Shown here in pieces: positions 1 through 7,650 of a DNA stretch of 19,696 bases; within the stretch, counting starts at the first letter, position 1; the number at the start of each line of letters is the position of its first letter. This DNA is from Caldisericaceae bacterium. Its GTDB lineage: Bacteria > Calditrichota > Calditrichia > Calditrichales > Calditrichaceae. The stretch lies in NCBI GenBank assembly GCA_021160885.1, contig JAGHBR010000192.1, forward strand, positions 1-19,696, read 5' to 3'. Position numbers and translations under genes: made by a program. The notes under the pieces were generated by a model, which worked only from the letters and a program-made list of their open reading frames with translations, ran no database searches and was not told the DNA's origin.

Positions 1-17
1 GTGTTACTTTAAAAACT

Positions 18-152
18 AATCTGCGAAATTCTGCGAGTTCTGCGAGAGATATTTTTTCACGCAGATCGCGCGGAAACACGCAGAAGGACACAGAAAAATT
101 AATTCAAAAAAAATAAAAAAATCTGCGCAGCTCTGCGAGTTCTGCGAGAGAT
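18..152. repeat. TCTGCG-rich dispersed-type repeat pair
   Basis: Two copies of a 33-bp unit lie at 18-50 and 120-152, identical at 30 of 33 positions. The last 21 bases match exactly. Each copy contains three TCTGCG hexamers spaced 9-10 bp apart. Between the copies the inverse hexamer CGCAGA appears at 60-65 and 79-84. The stretch has no convincing coding potential. It looks like an intergenic interspersed repeat of the kind seen in many copies in some environmental genomes. Its function is unknown, and multi-copy status cannot be judged from this window. Confidence 0.7.
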
Positions 153-360
153 TTTCTTTTACATATAATATTTGAGAGTCTGCCACAAGTAACCCACTTC
201 CTTTTACCTAACAGATTAAGGAAAAATTTTCCGCAAGGTAATTTTTTTTCCGCACTTGTCCATCCCTGATGAGGAAAGCAAATTTTGAAAATTTCCTTCT
301 TTCCCTTGATTTTTCAATGTTTTTTAATTGACAAGTTCAAATTCTTTTCAATCTTTTCCA
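153..360. other. AT-rich upstream region of the fliP operon
   Basis: No gene is supported here on either strand. Visible structure: a 13-bp palindrome GGAAAAATTTTCC at 220-232, and a 9-bp direct repeat TTTTCCGCA at 227-235 and 246-254, 19 bp apart. These sit about 130-160 bp upstream of the predicted start of transcription of the candidate sigma-54 promoter, the distance at which sigma-54 activators usually bind. That role is only a guess. A fliO gene, often found before fliP, is not present. Confidence 0.4.
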
Positions 361-378
361 TTGGCACGGAATTTGTCA
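361..378 (+). promoter_or_regulatory. candidate sigma-54 (-24/-12) promoter for fliP operon
   Basis: The -24 element TGGCACG (362-368) matches the sigma-54 consensus exactly. After a 4-base spacer the -12 element reads TTGTC instead of TTGCA, so the G is kept and the following C is T. The GG at 363-364 and the G at 375 are 12 bp apart, the required spacing. Predicted transcription start is near 388, about 26 nt before the fliP ATG at 414. The -12 deviation makes this weaker than the promoter before flgF. Confidence 0.5.
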
Positions 379-413
379 TTTACAGAGACGAAGAAATAAA
401 AAGATGGATTAAG

Positions 414-1160
414 ATGAAAAGAAGAAACCTTTTCATAAGCATTTTATTAGTCATTTTAGTTTTACCGGCGCTGGCAAATGCCCAATCCGCTTTACCAAAA
501 GTTTCCATCGGTTTGGAACAAAGCGATGATCCCAATGCGCTGGTGCCGACTATTCAAATTTTAATCATGATCACGGTGCTTAGTCTGGCGCCTTCGATCA
601 TTATCATGATGACCTCTTTTACGCGTCTGATTGTGGTTTTTCATTTTTTAAGACAAAGTCTTTCCACACAAACCGTACCGTCTAATCAAATACTGGTTGG
701 ACTGGCGCTTTTTTTGACCTTTTTCATCATGAAACCGGTAATTACGCAAATCAATAATAATGCACTGCAACCGTACTTAAATAAAGAGATTAGTCAGCCC
801 GAAATGTTCAAACGGGCTTCCGAGCCATTAAAAAAATTCATGTTAAAACAAACCAAAGAAAAAGACCTGCAGTTGTTCATTAATTTAAAAGGGGGCCCAA
901 AACCCAAAAGTCCGGCAGAAGTGGAACTAAGTACTTTGATACCGGCCTTCATTATTAGTGAATTAACCACGGCTTTTAAAATTGGTTTTTTACTTTACCT
1001 GCCCATGTTGTTAATCGACATTGTGGTAGGTAGCGTCTTATTATCCATGGGCATGATGATGTTACCGCCAATCATGATTTCAATGCCTTTTAAAATTTTA
1101 TTGTTTGTGCTGGTTGATGGCTGGTATTTATTGGTTGAATCTTTAGTGAGAGGATTTTAA
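414..1160 (+). CDS. fliP: Flagellar type III export gate protein FliP
   Basis: Core subunit of the flagellar export gate, which forms the FliP5-FliQ4-FliR1 channel in the inner membrane. With the ATG at 414 the product is 248 aa, the usual FliP length (about 245). It begins with a clear signal peptide (MKRRN, a hydrophobic run, then ALANAQS); FliP is one of the few export-gate proteins with a cleaved signal. The family core is evident: TSFTRLIVVFHFLRQ from residue 67, the VPSNQILVGLALFLTFF segment, and a C-terminal hydrophobic pair ending near LLVESLVRGF. The frame stays open upstream to a TTG at 285, but that would add 43 residues unlike FliP, bury the signal peptide and overlap the candidate promoter. 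It abuts fliQ with no gap. Confidence 0.95.
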   Translation: MKRRNLFISILLVILVLPALANAQSALPKVSIGLEQSDDPNALVPTIQILIMITVLSLAPSIIIMMTSFTRLIVVFHFLRQSLSTQTVPSNQILVGLALFLTFFIMKPVITQINNNALQPYLNKEISQPEMFKRASEPLKKFMLKQTKEKDLQLFINLKGGPKPKSPAEVELSTLIPAFIISELTTAFKIGFLLYLPMLLIDIVVGSVLLSMGMMMLPPIMISMPFKILLFVLVDGWYLLVESLVRGF

Positions 1161-1430
1161 ATGACGACCGATTTTGTACTTTACATCGCACGTCAGGCAT
1201 TGACAACTGCCTTTTATATCATGCTACCAATCCTTGGGGCAGGCATGATTGTAGGCCTGTTAATCGGAGTTTTTCAGGCCGCCACACAAATTAATGAAAT
1301 GACCTTGACCTTCGTCCCTAAAATTGTCATTATGTTTCTGGTGGTCTTTTTACTCATGCCCTGGATTTTAAATTTAATGATGGACTTTACCGTGGAAATG
1401 TTCAACTATATGGTGTTGGTAACTCAATAA
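1161..1430 (+). CDS. fliQ: Flagellar type III export gate protein FliQ
   Basis: Small inner-membrane subunit of the flagellar export gate that packs around FliP/FliR. It is 89 aa, the standard FliQ length, with two hydrophobic helical hairpin segments (about residues 15-40 and 50-75) joined by the conserved polar loop containing QAATQINEMTLTFVPKI. The ATG directly follows the fliP stop codon and the next gene starts 1 bp after its own stop, so translation is probably coupled across fliPQR. Confidence 0.95.
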   Translation: MTTDFVLYIARQALTTAFYIMLPILGAGMIVGLLIGVFQAATQINEMTLTFVPKIVIMFLVVFLLMPWILNLMMDFTVEMFNYMVLVTQ

Positions 1431-1431
1431 A

Positions 1432-2211
1432 ATGTTTACCTTTATTGATAAAATAAGCCAGTTAACACCGCTCTATTTGTTGGTCTTCAGTCGCATTTCA
1501 GCCATGCTGGTGACCATGCCCTTGTTCTCTTTTGGCGCCATTAACGTGCGGGTGCGCGTGTTGTTGGCTTTTATTCTTACACTAATCATCACACCGTTAT
1601 TGAGTCAGCAAATGACCTACATGCCCGTGCACTGGCTGCAGTTAGTTTTAGATGTTTTACGTGAAGTGTTGGTTGGCCTGATGGTGGGCTACGGCGCACA
1701 AATCATTTTTGAAGCCATTATGATCGCCGGAACCTATGTAGGATTTCAATTAGGCCTGGCCATTATGAATGTAATTGATCCAACCAGCCAGGAAAATATG
1801 CCCATCGTTGGTAATTTTTGGGTAATGGTTGTTTTGATGTTTTTCATTATTACGAACAGCCATTATTTTTTAGTAGAAACCTTATTCTTCAATTTTAAGA
1901 TAATCAAACCCAGTACGGCCGTTTTTCATGCTGCCGCTGGTCAGGCCGTTATTGAAACCGGAAAAATGATGTTCGATTTAGCAATTCGGTTTGCTGCCCC
2001 GGTCATGGTTTTTATTTTACTTTTTGATGTGGCAATCTCTTTTATGGCTCGTGTCATGCCGCAAATGAATATCTTTTTTGTCAGTTTACCGTTGAAAATT
2101 GCCTTTGGCATTTTTTTGCTGATTGTTTCACTTAACATTTTTCAGGGCTTGTTTGCTTACATCATCGATCAGATGCAGGGAATGGTAGGCCAGATAATAA
2201 GAGGAATTTAA
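1432..2211 (+). CDS. fliR: Flagellar type III export gate protein FliR
   Basis: Single-copy subunit that closes the FliPQR export channel in the inner membrane. It is 259 aa, close to the 261 aa of the E. coli protein, and almost entirely hydrophobic with about six membrane segments. Family hallmarks include the RISAMLVTMPLFS segment near the N-terminus, the REVLVGLMVGYGAQ stretch, the internal QLGLAIMNVIDPTSQEN motif and the C-terminal VMPQMNIFFVSLPLKI motif. It starts 1 bp after fliQ and ends 3 bp before flhB. Confidence 0.95.
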   Translation: MFTFIDKISQLTPLYLLVFSRISAMLVTMPLFSFGAINVRVRVLLAFILTLIITPLLSQQMTYMPVHWLQLVLDVLREVLVGLMVGYGAQIIFEAIMIAGTYVGFQLGLAIMNVIDPTSQENMPIVGNFWVMVVLMFFIITNSHYFLVETLFFNFKIIKPSTAVFHAAAGQAVIETGKMMFDLAIRFAAPVMVFILLFDVAISFMARVMPQMNIFFVSLPLKIAFGIFLLIVSLNIFQGLFAYIIDQMQGMVGQIIRGI

Positions 2212-2214
2212 GCG

Positions 2215-3306
2215 ATGGCAGATACTGCACAGGAAAGGACTGAACAACCTACCCCAAGGCGCCGGGAAGAGGCCCGCGAAAAAGGTAGGGTGGCGAAAAG
2301 TACGGAATTGAATTCTGTAGTTGTGCTAATTACCGGTATTTTTTCTTTAAAGTTGACCCTGGAAGCTTATGGCAATCAGTTAGCTGATTTTTTAACTACG
2401 ATTTATCAGGATGCCTCAACCTTAGAGTTGAATACGCAAACAATCCCTTATTTAAGCTTTATGGTTCTCAAAGTGTTTGCTTTTGTCACTCTACCGGTGT
2501 TAATCAGCATTATGATTGCAGGAGTAGTAATTAATTTTGTGCAGGTGGGCCCGCTATTGGCATCTAAAGCGATGAAGCCAGATTTCAGCAAAATGAATCC
2601 ATTTAAGGGCATTAAAAACATGTTCTCTCTGAACGCATTGGTTGAACTGATTAAAGGGAATCTCAAAATATTGATTGTAGGGCTGGTGGGCTATCTGGTT
2701 ATTGACAAGTATTTAGGAGAAATCAATAATTACGCTTACCTTTCGGTTGCAGAGCAGATTAATTTGTTGGGGATGTTGTTCTTGGAATTAAGCGCCAAGG
2801 TCGGTGTGGTTTTGTTAGTAATGGCGCTGGCCGACTTTGCTTACCAGAAATATCAATATGAAAAAAGTCTTAAAATGTCCAAGCAAGAGGTTAAAGACGA
2901 GGCCAAACAATACGACGGCAATCCGCAGATCAAAAGCGCTATTCGCAGCAAACAGATGCAAATGGCTCGTATGCGTATGATGAAGGAAGTTCCGGAAGCT
3001 ACTGTAGTAGTTACCAACCCGACGCATATTGCCATTGCTTTAAAATACGAACCCAAAAACAAACAGGACGCTCCCATTGTTGTGGCCAAAGGTAAGTTAA
3101 AATTAGCTGAACGAATTAAGGCGATTGCTCAAAAACATGGCGTTCCCATCATTGAAAACAAACCATTGGCCAGGGGGCTTTACGATGTCTGTGAAGTGGG
3201 CAAAGAAATTCCGGCTGCATTCTATCAGGCTGTAGCCGAAGTGTTGAGTCAGGTTTACAAAATGAACAAGGCAAAACTACCAGAATTGGGAGAAATCAAT
3301 GGCTGA
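2215..3306 (+). CDS. flhB: Flagellar export substrate-specificity switch protein FlhB
   Basis: Inner-membrane export component that switches substrate class from rod/hook to filament when the hook is complete. It is 363 aa: an N-terminal basic segment (ERTEQPTPRRREEAREKG), about four membrane helices over residues 30-210, then a cytoplasmic domain. The self-cleavage motif NPTH is intact at residues 268-271, almost the same position as in E. coli, so autoproteolysis between N and P is expected. The C-terminal domain carries the conserved APIVVAKG and GVPIIENKPLARGLY stretches. The stop overlaps flhA by 8 bp (ATGGCTGA). Confidence 0.96.
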   Translation: MADTAQERTEQPTPRRREEAREKGRVAKSTELNSVVVLITGIFSLKLTLEAYGNQLADFLTTIYQDASTLELNTQTIPYLSFMVLKVFAFVTLPVLISIMIAGVVINFVQVGPLLASKAMKPDFSKMNPFKGIKNMFSLNALVELIKGNLKILIVGLVGYLVIDKYLGEINNYAYLSVAEQINLLGMLFLELSAKVGVVLLVMALADFAYQKYQYEKSLKMSKQEVKDEAKQYDGNPQIKSAIRSKQMQMARMRMMKEVPEATVVVTNPTHIAIALKYEPKNKQDAPIVVAKGKLKLAERIKAIAQKHGVPIIENKPLARGLYDVCEVGKEIPAAFYQAVAEVLSQVYKMNKAKLPELGEING

Positions 3307-5371
3307 TCAGAATAACAATTTTTTGATGAAATTGGCTTCTAATTCCAATTTGATGTTGACCGCGGGCATTGTGCTGATTATTGCTGTGATGATTTTGCCC
3401 ATGCCCAGTTTTTTGCTGGACACGCTGTTGGTGATGAACATCTCGGCTGCCTTGCTGGTGCTTTTTGTAACCTTGTTTATTTTACGGCCAATGGATTTTT
3501 CCGTTTTTCCTGGCTTACTGCTCATCTTAACCCTTTTTCGCTTATCACTCAATATTGCTTCTACAAGGCTCATTTTAAGTAGAGGTTACGCTGGTGAAAT
3601 CATTGCCTCCTTTGGTTCGTTTGTGGTGCAGGGTAATTACGTTGTTGGTATGGTCATCTTTCTGATTCTGGTAATCATTAATTTTGTGGTTATCACCAAA
3701 GGCGCTAACCGTATTGCGGAAGTTTCCGCTCGTTTTACGTTAGATGCCATGCCGGGTAAGCAAATGGCCATTGACGCCGATTTAAACGCCGGTTTGATTG
3801 ACGATGTGGAAGCACAAAGAAGACGTCAGGAAATTGCTCAGGAAGCCGATTTTTACGGAGCCATGGACGGTGCCAGTAAATTTGTTCGCGGTGATGCCAT
3901 TGCCGGTTTACTGATCACGCTCATCAACCTGATTGGCGGCCTGTTAATTGGCGCCATTCAACGCGGACTGCCGCTCAGTGAAGCTGCTTCTACCTATTCG
4001 CTTTTAACCGTAGGCGACGGTCTGGTAGCGCAAATCCCGGCTTTGTTAATCTCTGTGGCCTCCGGTATTGTGATTACCCGCGCTTCTTCCAGTTCGAACA
4101 TGGGCGATCAGTTGACCAGCCAGTTGGTCGCTCAGCCAAAGGCTATTTACTCTTCTGCGGGCGTGGCTTTTTTAATGGGCATTATGCCGGGTATGCCCTT
4201 TATTCCGTTTACGGTTGTTTCTTTGGTGATGGCTGCCATAGCCAGACAAATTCAGCTTTTTAAACAAAGAGAATTGGAAGCTCAGCAGGAAGAAGAAGAG
4301 GTAGAGGCGGTTGAAGAACCAGAACGCATCGAAGAGTTTTTGCATCCTGATCCCTTTGAAATTGAACTGGGTTATGGGCTAATCCCGCTGGTCGATGCCA
4401 ATCAGGGAGGTAATTTGCTAAAGCGCATCAGCACCATTCGTAAAAGTCTGGCCATCGAGTTGGGAATTCTGGTGCCCCCCATTCGCATTAGAGACAACAT
4501 TCAGTTAAACGCTAACGAATACATTTTTAAGCTTTATGGTGTAAAAGTTGCCGGCGGTCAGGTGATGTTGGATCGTTACATGGTAGTTAATCCGGATAAA
4601 TCGCTGCAATTGCGCGGCATCGAGATGGAAGAACCGACTTTTGGCTTACCGGCGCTGTGGGTTAATGAAGAAGAGCGTGAGCGGGCTGAAATTGCCGGTA
4701 ACACCGTAGTGGAAGCACCGGCCGTAATTGCCACGCATTTAATGGAAGTTTTACGCAACAACGCTTACAAATTATTGGACCGTCAGGAAACGCAGCGCAT
4801 GCTCGATCACCTAAAAGAGACGCATGCCGCTCTGGTCGATGGACTGGTACCGGAAATTGTTTCCTTAGGTACCATCCGCTCCATTTTGAAAAACCTGTTG
4901 CGGGAGCGGATTCCCATTCGCAATCTGGTCACCATTCTTGAAACAGTGGCTGACTACGCGCCCTTTTCTAAAGATGCTGATGTGCTTACCGAATATGTGA
5001 GATCAGCCCTGGCCGAAACCATTACCGAAATTTTGAAAGTAGAAGAAGGCTATGTGGCGGTGGCTTTGCTGGAACCCAAACTTGAGGACCATATTTTGTC
5101 GGTGATCAGGGAAGGAGGCGCGCATTTGCAGAATCTGGGATTTTCGCCACAACAGGTTAATAACTTGTTTGAAGATATTGCCAATAAAATTGAAGATATG
5201 TCGAATCTGGGCGTTCAACCAACCTTGCTGGTTTCTCCGCAAATTCGTCGTGCAGTGCGTAAATTTACCGAAACTATTTTCCCTAATCTTTTTGTAGTAG
5301 CTTATTCTGAGCTTACTGCAGATACCGAAGTAAAGTCAGTAGGAACAGTGAGATATCCAAATGAAGGTTAA
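3299..5371 (+). CDS. flhA: Flagellar type III export protein FlhA
   Basis: Largest export-gate protein. It forms a nonameric ring that takes up proton motive force and docks chaperone-substrate complexes. It is 690 aa (E. coli 692). About eight membrane helices occupy residues 15-310 and are interrupted by the conserved cytoplasmic loop starting at RFTLDAMPGKQMAIDADLNA (residue 145). A strongly acidic linker (about residues 325-347, rich in Glu) leads to the C-terminal cytoplasmic domain, which holds the LGYGLIPLVD and IRIRDN motifs. It overlaps flhB by 8 bp and flhF by 11 bp. Confidence 0.97.
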   Translation: MADQNNNFLMKLASNSNLMLTAGIVLIIAVMILPMPSFLLDTLLVMNISAALLVLFVTLFILRPMDFSVFPGLLLILTLFRLSLNIASTRLILSRGYAGEIIASFGSFVVQGNYVVGMVIFLILVIINFVVITKGANRIAEVSARFTLDAMPGKQMAIDADLNAGLIDDVEAQRRRQEIAQEADFYGAMDGASKFVRGDAIAGLLITLINLIGGLLIGAIQRGLPLSEAASTYSLLTVGDGLVAQIPALLISVASGIVITRASSSSNMGDQLTSQLVAQPKAIYSSAGVAFLMGIMPGMPFIPFTVVSLVMAAIARQIQLFKQRELEAQQEEEEVEAVEEPERIEEFLHPDPFEIELGYGLIPLVDANQGGNLLKRISTIRKSLAIELGILVPPIRIRDNIQLNANEYIFKLYGVKVAGGQVMLDRYMVVNPDKSLQLRGIEMEEPTFGLPALWVNEEERERAEIAGNTVVEAPAVIATHLMEVLRNNAYKLLDRQETQRMLDHLKETHAALVDGLVPEIVSLGTIRSILKNLLRERIPIRNLVTILETVADYAPFSKDADVLTEYVRSALAETITEILKVEEGYVAVALLEPKLEDHILSVIREGGAHLQNLGFSPQQVNNLFEDIANKIEDMSNLGVQPTLLVSPQIRRAVRKFTETIFPNLFVVAYSELTADTEVKSVGTVRYPNEG

Positions 5372-6533
5372 GTATTACACAGGCAGTAGTTTGGCCGAAG
5401 CCATTACAAAGGCCAAGCAGGAACATGGCAGCGATATCATCTTGCTGGATTCCAAAGAAATTGATGATACCTTAAACGGACAAAAAATTGTCCAGGTATC
5501 TATTTCTGTGGATGAAGGCAATGGCAAAGTTAAGGCATGGAATCCACCGTCAGTCAAAAAAAATCCAAAGCAATTAAAAGCCTCGGAAGTGGAGACCAAA
5601 GAAGATTTTAATTCAGTTATTGCCAATATTCTCTCGCGCAAGCCGAAAACTCTGGAACAGGAAAAGAAAATTTTGGATGAGCTGGCCGAATTAAAAGAAC
5701 AAATCAATAAACTACAACAGGCCAATTTTAATGAGCAATTGCCATTGCCTCAAAATTATCAGCAGATTTTGGTCGGTTTGCAGGAAAAAGGCTTTCCGCG
5801 AAAAATGGCCGAAGATTTGGTTAAACGCGTTTACCAGTTGTCGCCCAAAGGACCTAAGGCTTCGAAGCGCGAAATTATTTATGGATTAAAAAAGGAATTG
5901 CGTGAAAAAATGCGTTTCTTTGATCTGAGCGCTTTAAAAAGCTCAGACAAACAAAAAGTAATTATGGTGGTTGGTCCTACTGGCTCCGGTAAAACAACCA
6001 TGACCATGAAATTAGCCGCTCATCCTAAAATTTTGGCTAACCGGGAGGTGGCTATTATTTCAACAGATCCCTATGGGCCATCGGAAGCTTTAAAGGCTTT
6101 TTCAAAAATGAGCGGCGTGACAGTAATCGAGAAAAAACGCAATGATGAGTTAAGCGCTCTGCTGCAAAAACTTAAAGATTACGAGACGGTGATTGTGGAC
6201 GTTGCCGGTAACAGTCCTTTTGCGCCCAATTTTGTTAAAAAAATGGAAGAATATCAAAAAATTGTCAATCCTGATGAAATATTCTTTGTAGCGGCTTTAA
6301 ATACGGATTTGGACGATCTGTTTTCTGCGGCTTCTGTTTACATGTTGCTTAAACCTACCGGCTTATTGCTGACAAAGATGGATGAATCCATGCGCATCGG
6401 GAAATTCTTTACTTTAATGGAAGAACTGGAACTTCCGGTGGTTGCCTTTGGTGATGGCAAACGCATCTTTATTGATATTGCTCTGCCGGAAGAGAGTTAC
6501 ATTTTCGAAAAAGTCTTTGAGGGGCTTGCATGA
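5361..6533 (+). CDS. flhF: Flagellar SRP-type GTPase FlhF (divergent motifs)
   Basis: SRP-family GTPase that marks where the flagellum is built. It is 390 aa. The N-terminal B domain starts MKVKYYTGSSLAEAITKAK with the typical HGSDIILLDSKEI continuation. A helical N domain follows, then the NG GTPase domain. The P-loop GPTGSGKT is intact (205-212) and the G4 motif TKMD is present (338-341). Two key motifs differ from the usual family pattern: G2 reads DPYG (236-239) where D-T-x-R is expected, and G3 reads DVAGN (280-284) where DTAGR-like is common. GTP binding is likely, but hydrolysis or dimer activation may be altered. It overlaps flhG by 4 bp (ATGA). Confidence 0.92.
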   Translation: MKVKYYTGSSLAEAITKAKQEHGSDIILLDSKEIDDTLNGQKIVQVSISVDEGNGKVKAWNPPSVKKNPKQLKASEVETKEDFNSVIANILSRKPKTLEQEKKILDELAELKEQINKLQQANFNEQLPLPQNYQQILVGLQEKGFPRKMAEDLVKRVYQLSPKGPKASKREIIYGLKKELREKMRFFDLSALKSSDKQKVIMVVGPTGSGKTTMTMKLAAHPKILANREVAIISTDPYGPSEALKAFSKMSGVTVIEKKRNDELSALLQKLKDYETVIVDVAGNSPFAPNFVKKMEEYQKIVNPDEIFFVAALNTDLDDLFSAASVYMLLKPTGLLLTKMDESMRIGKFFTLMEELELPVVAFGDGKRIFIDIALPEESYIFEKVFEGLA

Positions 6534-7411
6534 TTACTAAACTTAGAGCTGGCTATGACGGTGATTTAAAGGCAAAGGGTAAAACGTTACAGAAAACCCA
6601 GATTATTGCCATTACCAGTGGCAAAGGCGGCGTCGGCAAAACCACGATTGCAGTGAATATGGCCATTGCCTGGCAACAATTAGGCAAAAAAGTTTTGTTG
6701 ATCGACGCCGATCTCTATTTAGGTAATGTGGATTTGAACTTAGGCATCAGAAGTGAGAAAACCATTGCCGATGTGGTTAAAAAAGACCTGGAACTCAGCG
6801 AGGTGATCATTAAAACGCCGATGAAGATCGATGTATTACCGGCCTCTTCGGCTTCGCTGGATTTGATCGAAAGTGAAAATGAAATCCTGGAAAAATTGGC
6901 CGAAAAATTCAAACGTTTTGAAAATAGTTACGATTATATTATCCTCGATACCGGAGCAGGCATTGCTTTAAATGTCCTGTCCTTTTTGTTGGGGTCCGAT
7001 AAAATCGGGGTTGTAATTACCCCTGATCCGGCCTCTATTACCGATGCCTATGCGGTGATTAAGGTGGTGAAATCAGTTAATAAAAATTTACCAGTTTACC
7101 TGATCGGCAACATGGTCAACCATGCCGATGAAAGCGATGTGCTATTTAAAAAGATGAATTTGATGGTTCACAAATTTTTAGATAGCCAGATTTATTACGG
7201 AGGCGCTTTGTTAAAAGATGACATGGTTGCCCGATCTGTTAAAAAACAACGGCCCTTTATTCTGGAACATCCTAACGGTTTAGCGGCCAATGCGGTTCGC
7301 GGCATGGTTCGTCGTTTTATGCAGGCCTTAACGGCAAATGGTTTTGCCAGTAAAAATATTTTTGAACGGGTTTTAGAAACTAAAAATACACAGGTAGAAT
7401 GGAGCCATTGA
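6530..7411 (+). CDS. flhG: MinD-like ATPase FlhG (FleN/YlxH type)
   Basis: ParA/MinD-family ATPase that controls flagellar number or position and usually stimulates FlhF. It is 293 aa. The deviant Walker A motif GKGGVGKT is at residues 31-38, followed by DADLYLGNVDLNLGI (switch I region) and the Walker B-like YDYIILDTGAGI. The N-terminus (MITKLRAGYDGDLKAKG) lacks the DQAxxLR activation motif by which FlhG stimulates FlhF in well-studied species. An in-frame stop at 6518-6520 rules out a longer start. The C-terminus ends in a basic/amphipathic stretch that may be the membrane-targeting helix. It overlaps the next gene by 13 bp. Confidence 0.93.
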   Translation: MITKLRAGYDGDLKAKGKTLQKTQIIAITSGKGGVGKTTIAVNMAIAWQQLGKKVLLIDADLYLGNVDLNLGIRSEKTIADVVKKDLELSEVIIKTPMKIDVLPASSASLDLIESENEILEKLAEKFKRFENSYDYIILDTGAGIALNVLSFLLGSDKIGVVITPDPASITDAYAVIKVVKSVNKNLPVYLIGNMVNHADESDVLFKKMNLMVHKFLDSQIYYGGALLKDDMVARSVKKQRPFILEHPNGLAANAVRGMVRRFMQALTANGFASKNIFERVLETKNTQVEWSH

Positions 7412-7650
7412 GAAAATTCATTTTGAGAATCGCCAGTCTGGCAGCAGTGATTACGTTTGTAAGCTGCGCGCTTAACGGCATTACATTAATGACCAGCATA
7501 TTCCGAAGCGCTGTGGTCTATTTACTGACCATTTTGTTGGCCGTGATTATGCTGAATATTTTGCGTTGGGGAGTTTGGGCTACTTCGCCATCTACCAATC
7601 TACCGGACAAAAAGGAAAGTGAAGAACAAAAAGAAGAGAAGAGTGAATAA
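7399..7650 (+). CDS. Small two-helix membrane protein between flhG and fliA
   Basis: No family recognised. The 83-residue product has two predicted membrane segments (about residues 7-28 and 38-60) and a charged, Glu/Lys-rich C-terminal tail (from about residue 68) predicted to be cytoplasmic or unstructured. The ATG at 7399 overlaps the end of flhG by 13 bp, and its stop shares one base with the fliA start. This places it firmly inside the operon and argues that it is real despite its size. By position it could be a membrane partner of FlhG/FlhF or of FliA, but nothing in the sequence proves this. Confidence 0.75.
   Translation: MEPLRKFILRIASLAAVITFVSCALNGITLMTSIFRSAVVYLLTILLAVIMLNILRWGVWATSPSTNLPDKKESEEQKEEKSE

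Noticed and set aside
18..152. CRISPR-like array
   Set aside because: There are only two imperfect units, the repeats are internally iterated, and there are no further regularly spaced units or cas genes.
285..413. TTG start that would lengthen FliP by 43 residues
   Set aside because: The extension is unlike FliP, would bury the signal peptide and overlaps the candidate promoter. ATG 414 gives the normal family length.
2105..2120. Sigma-54-like TTGGCA ... TTGCT inside fliR
   Set aside because: GG to GC spacing is 11 bp instead of 12, and it lies deep in coding sequence.
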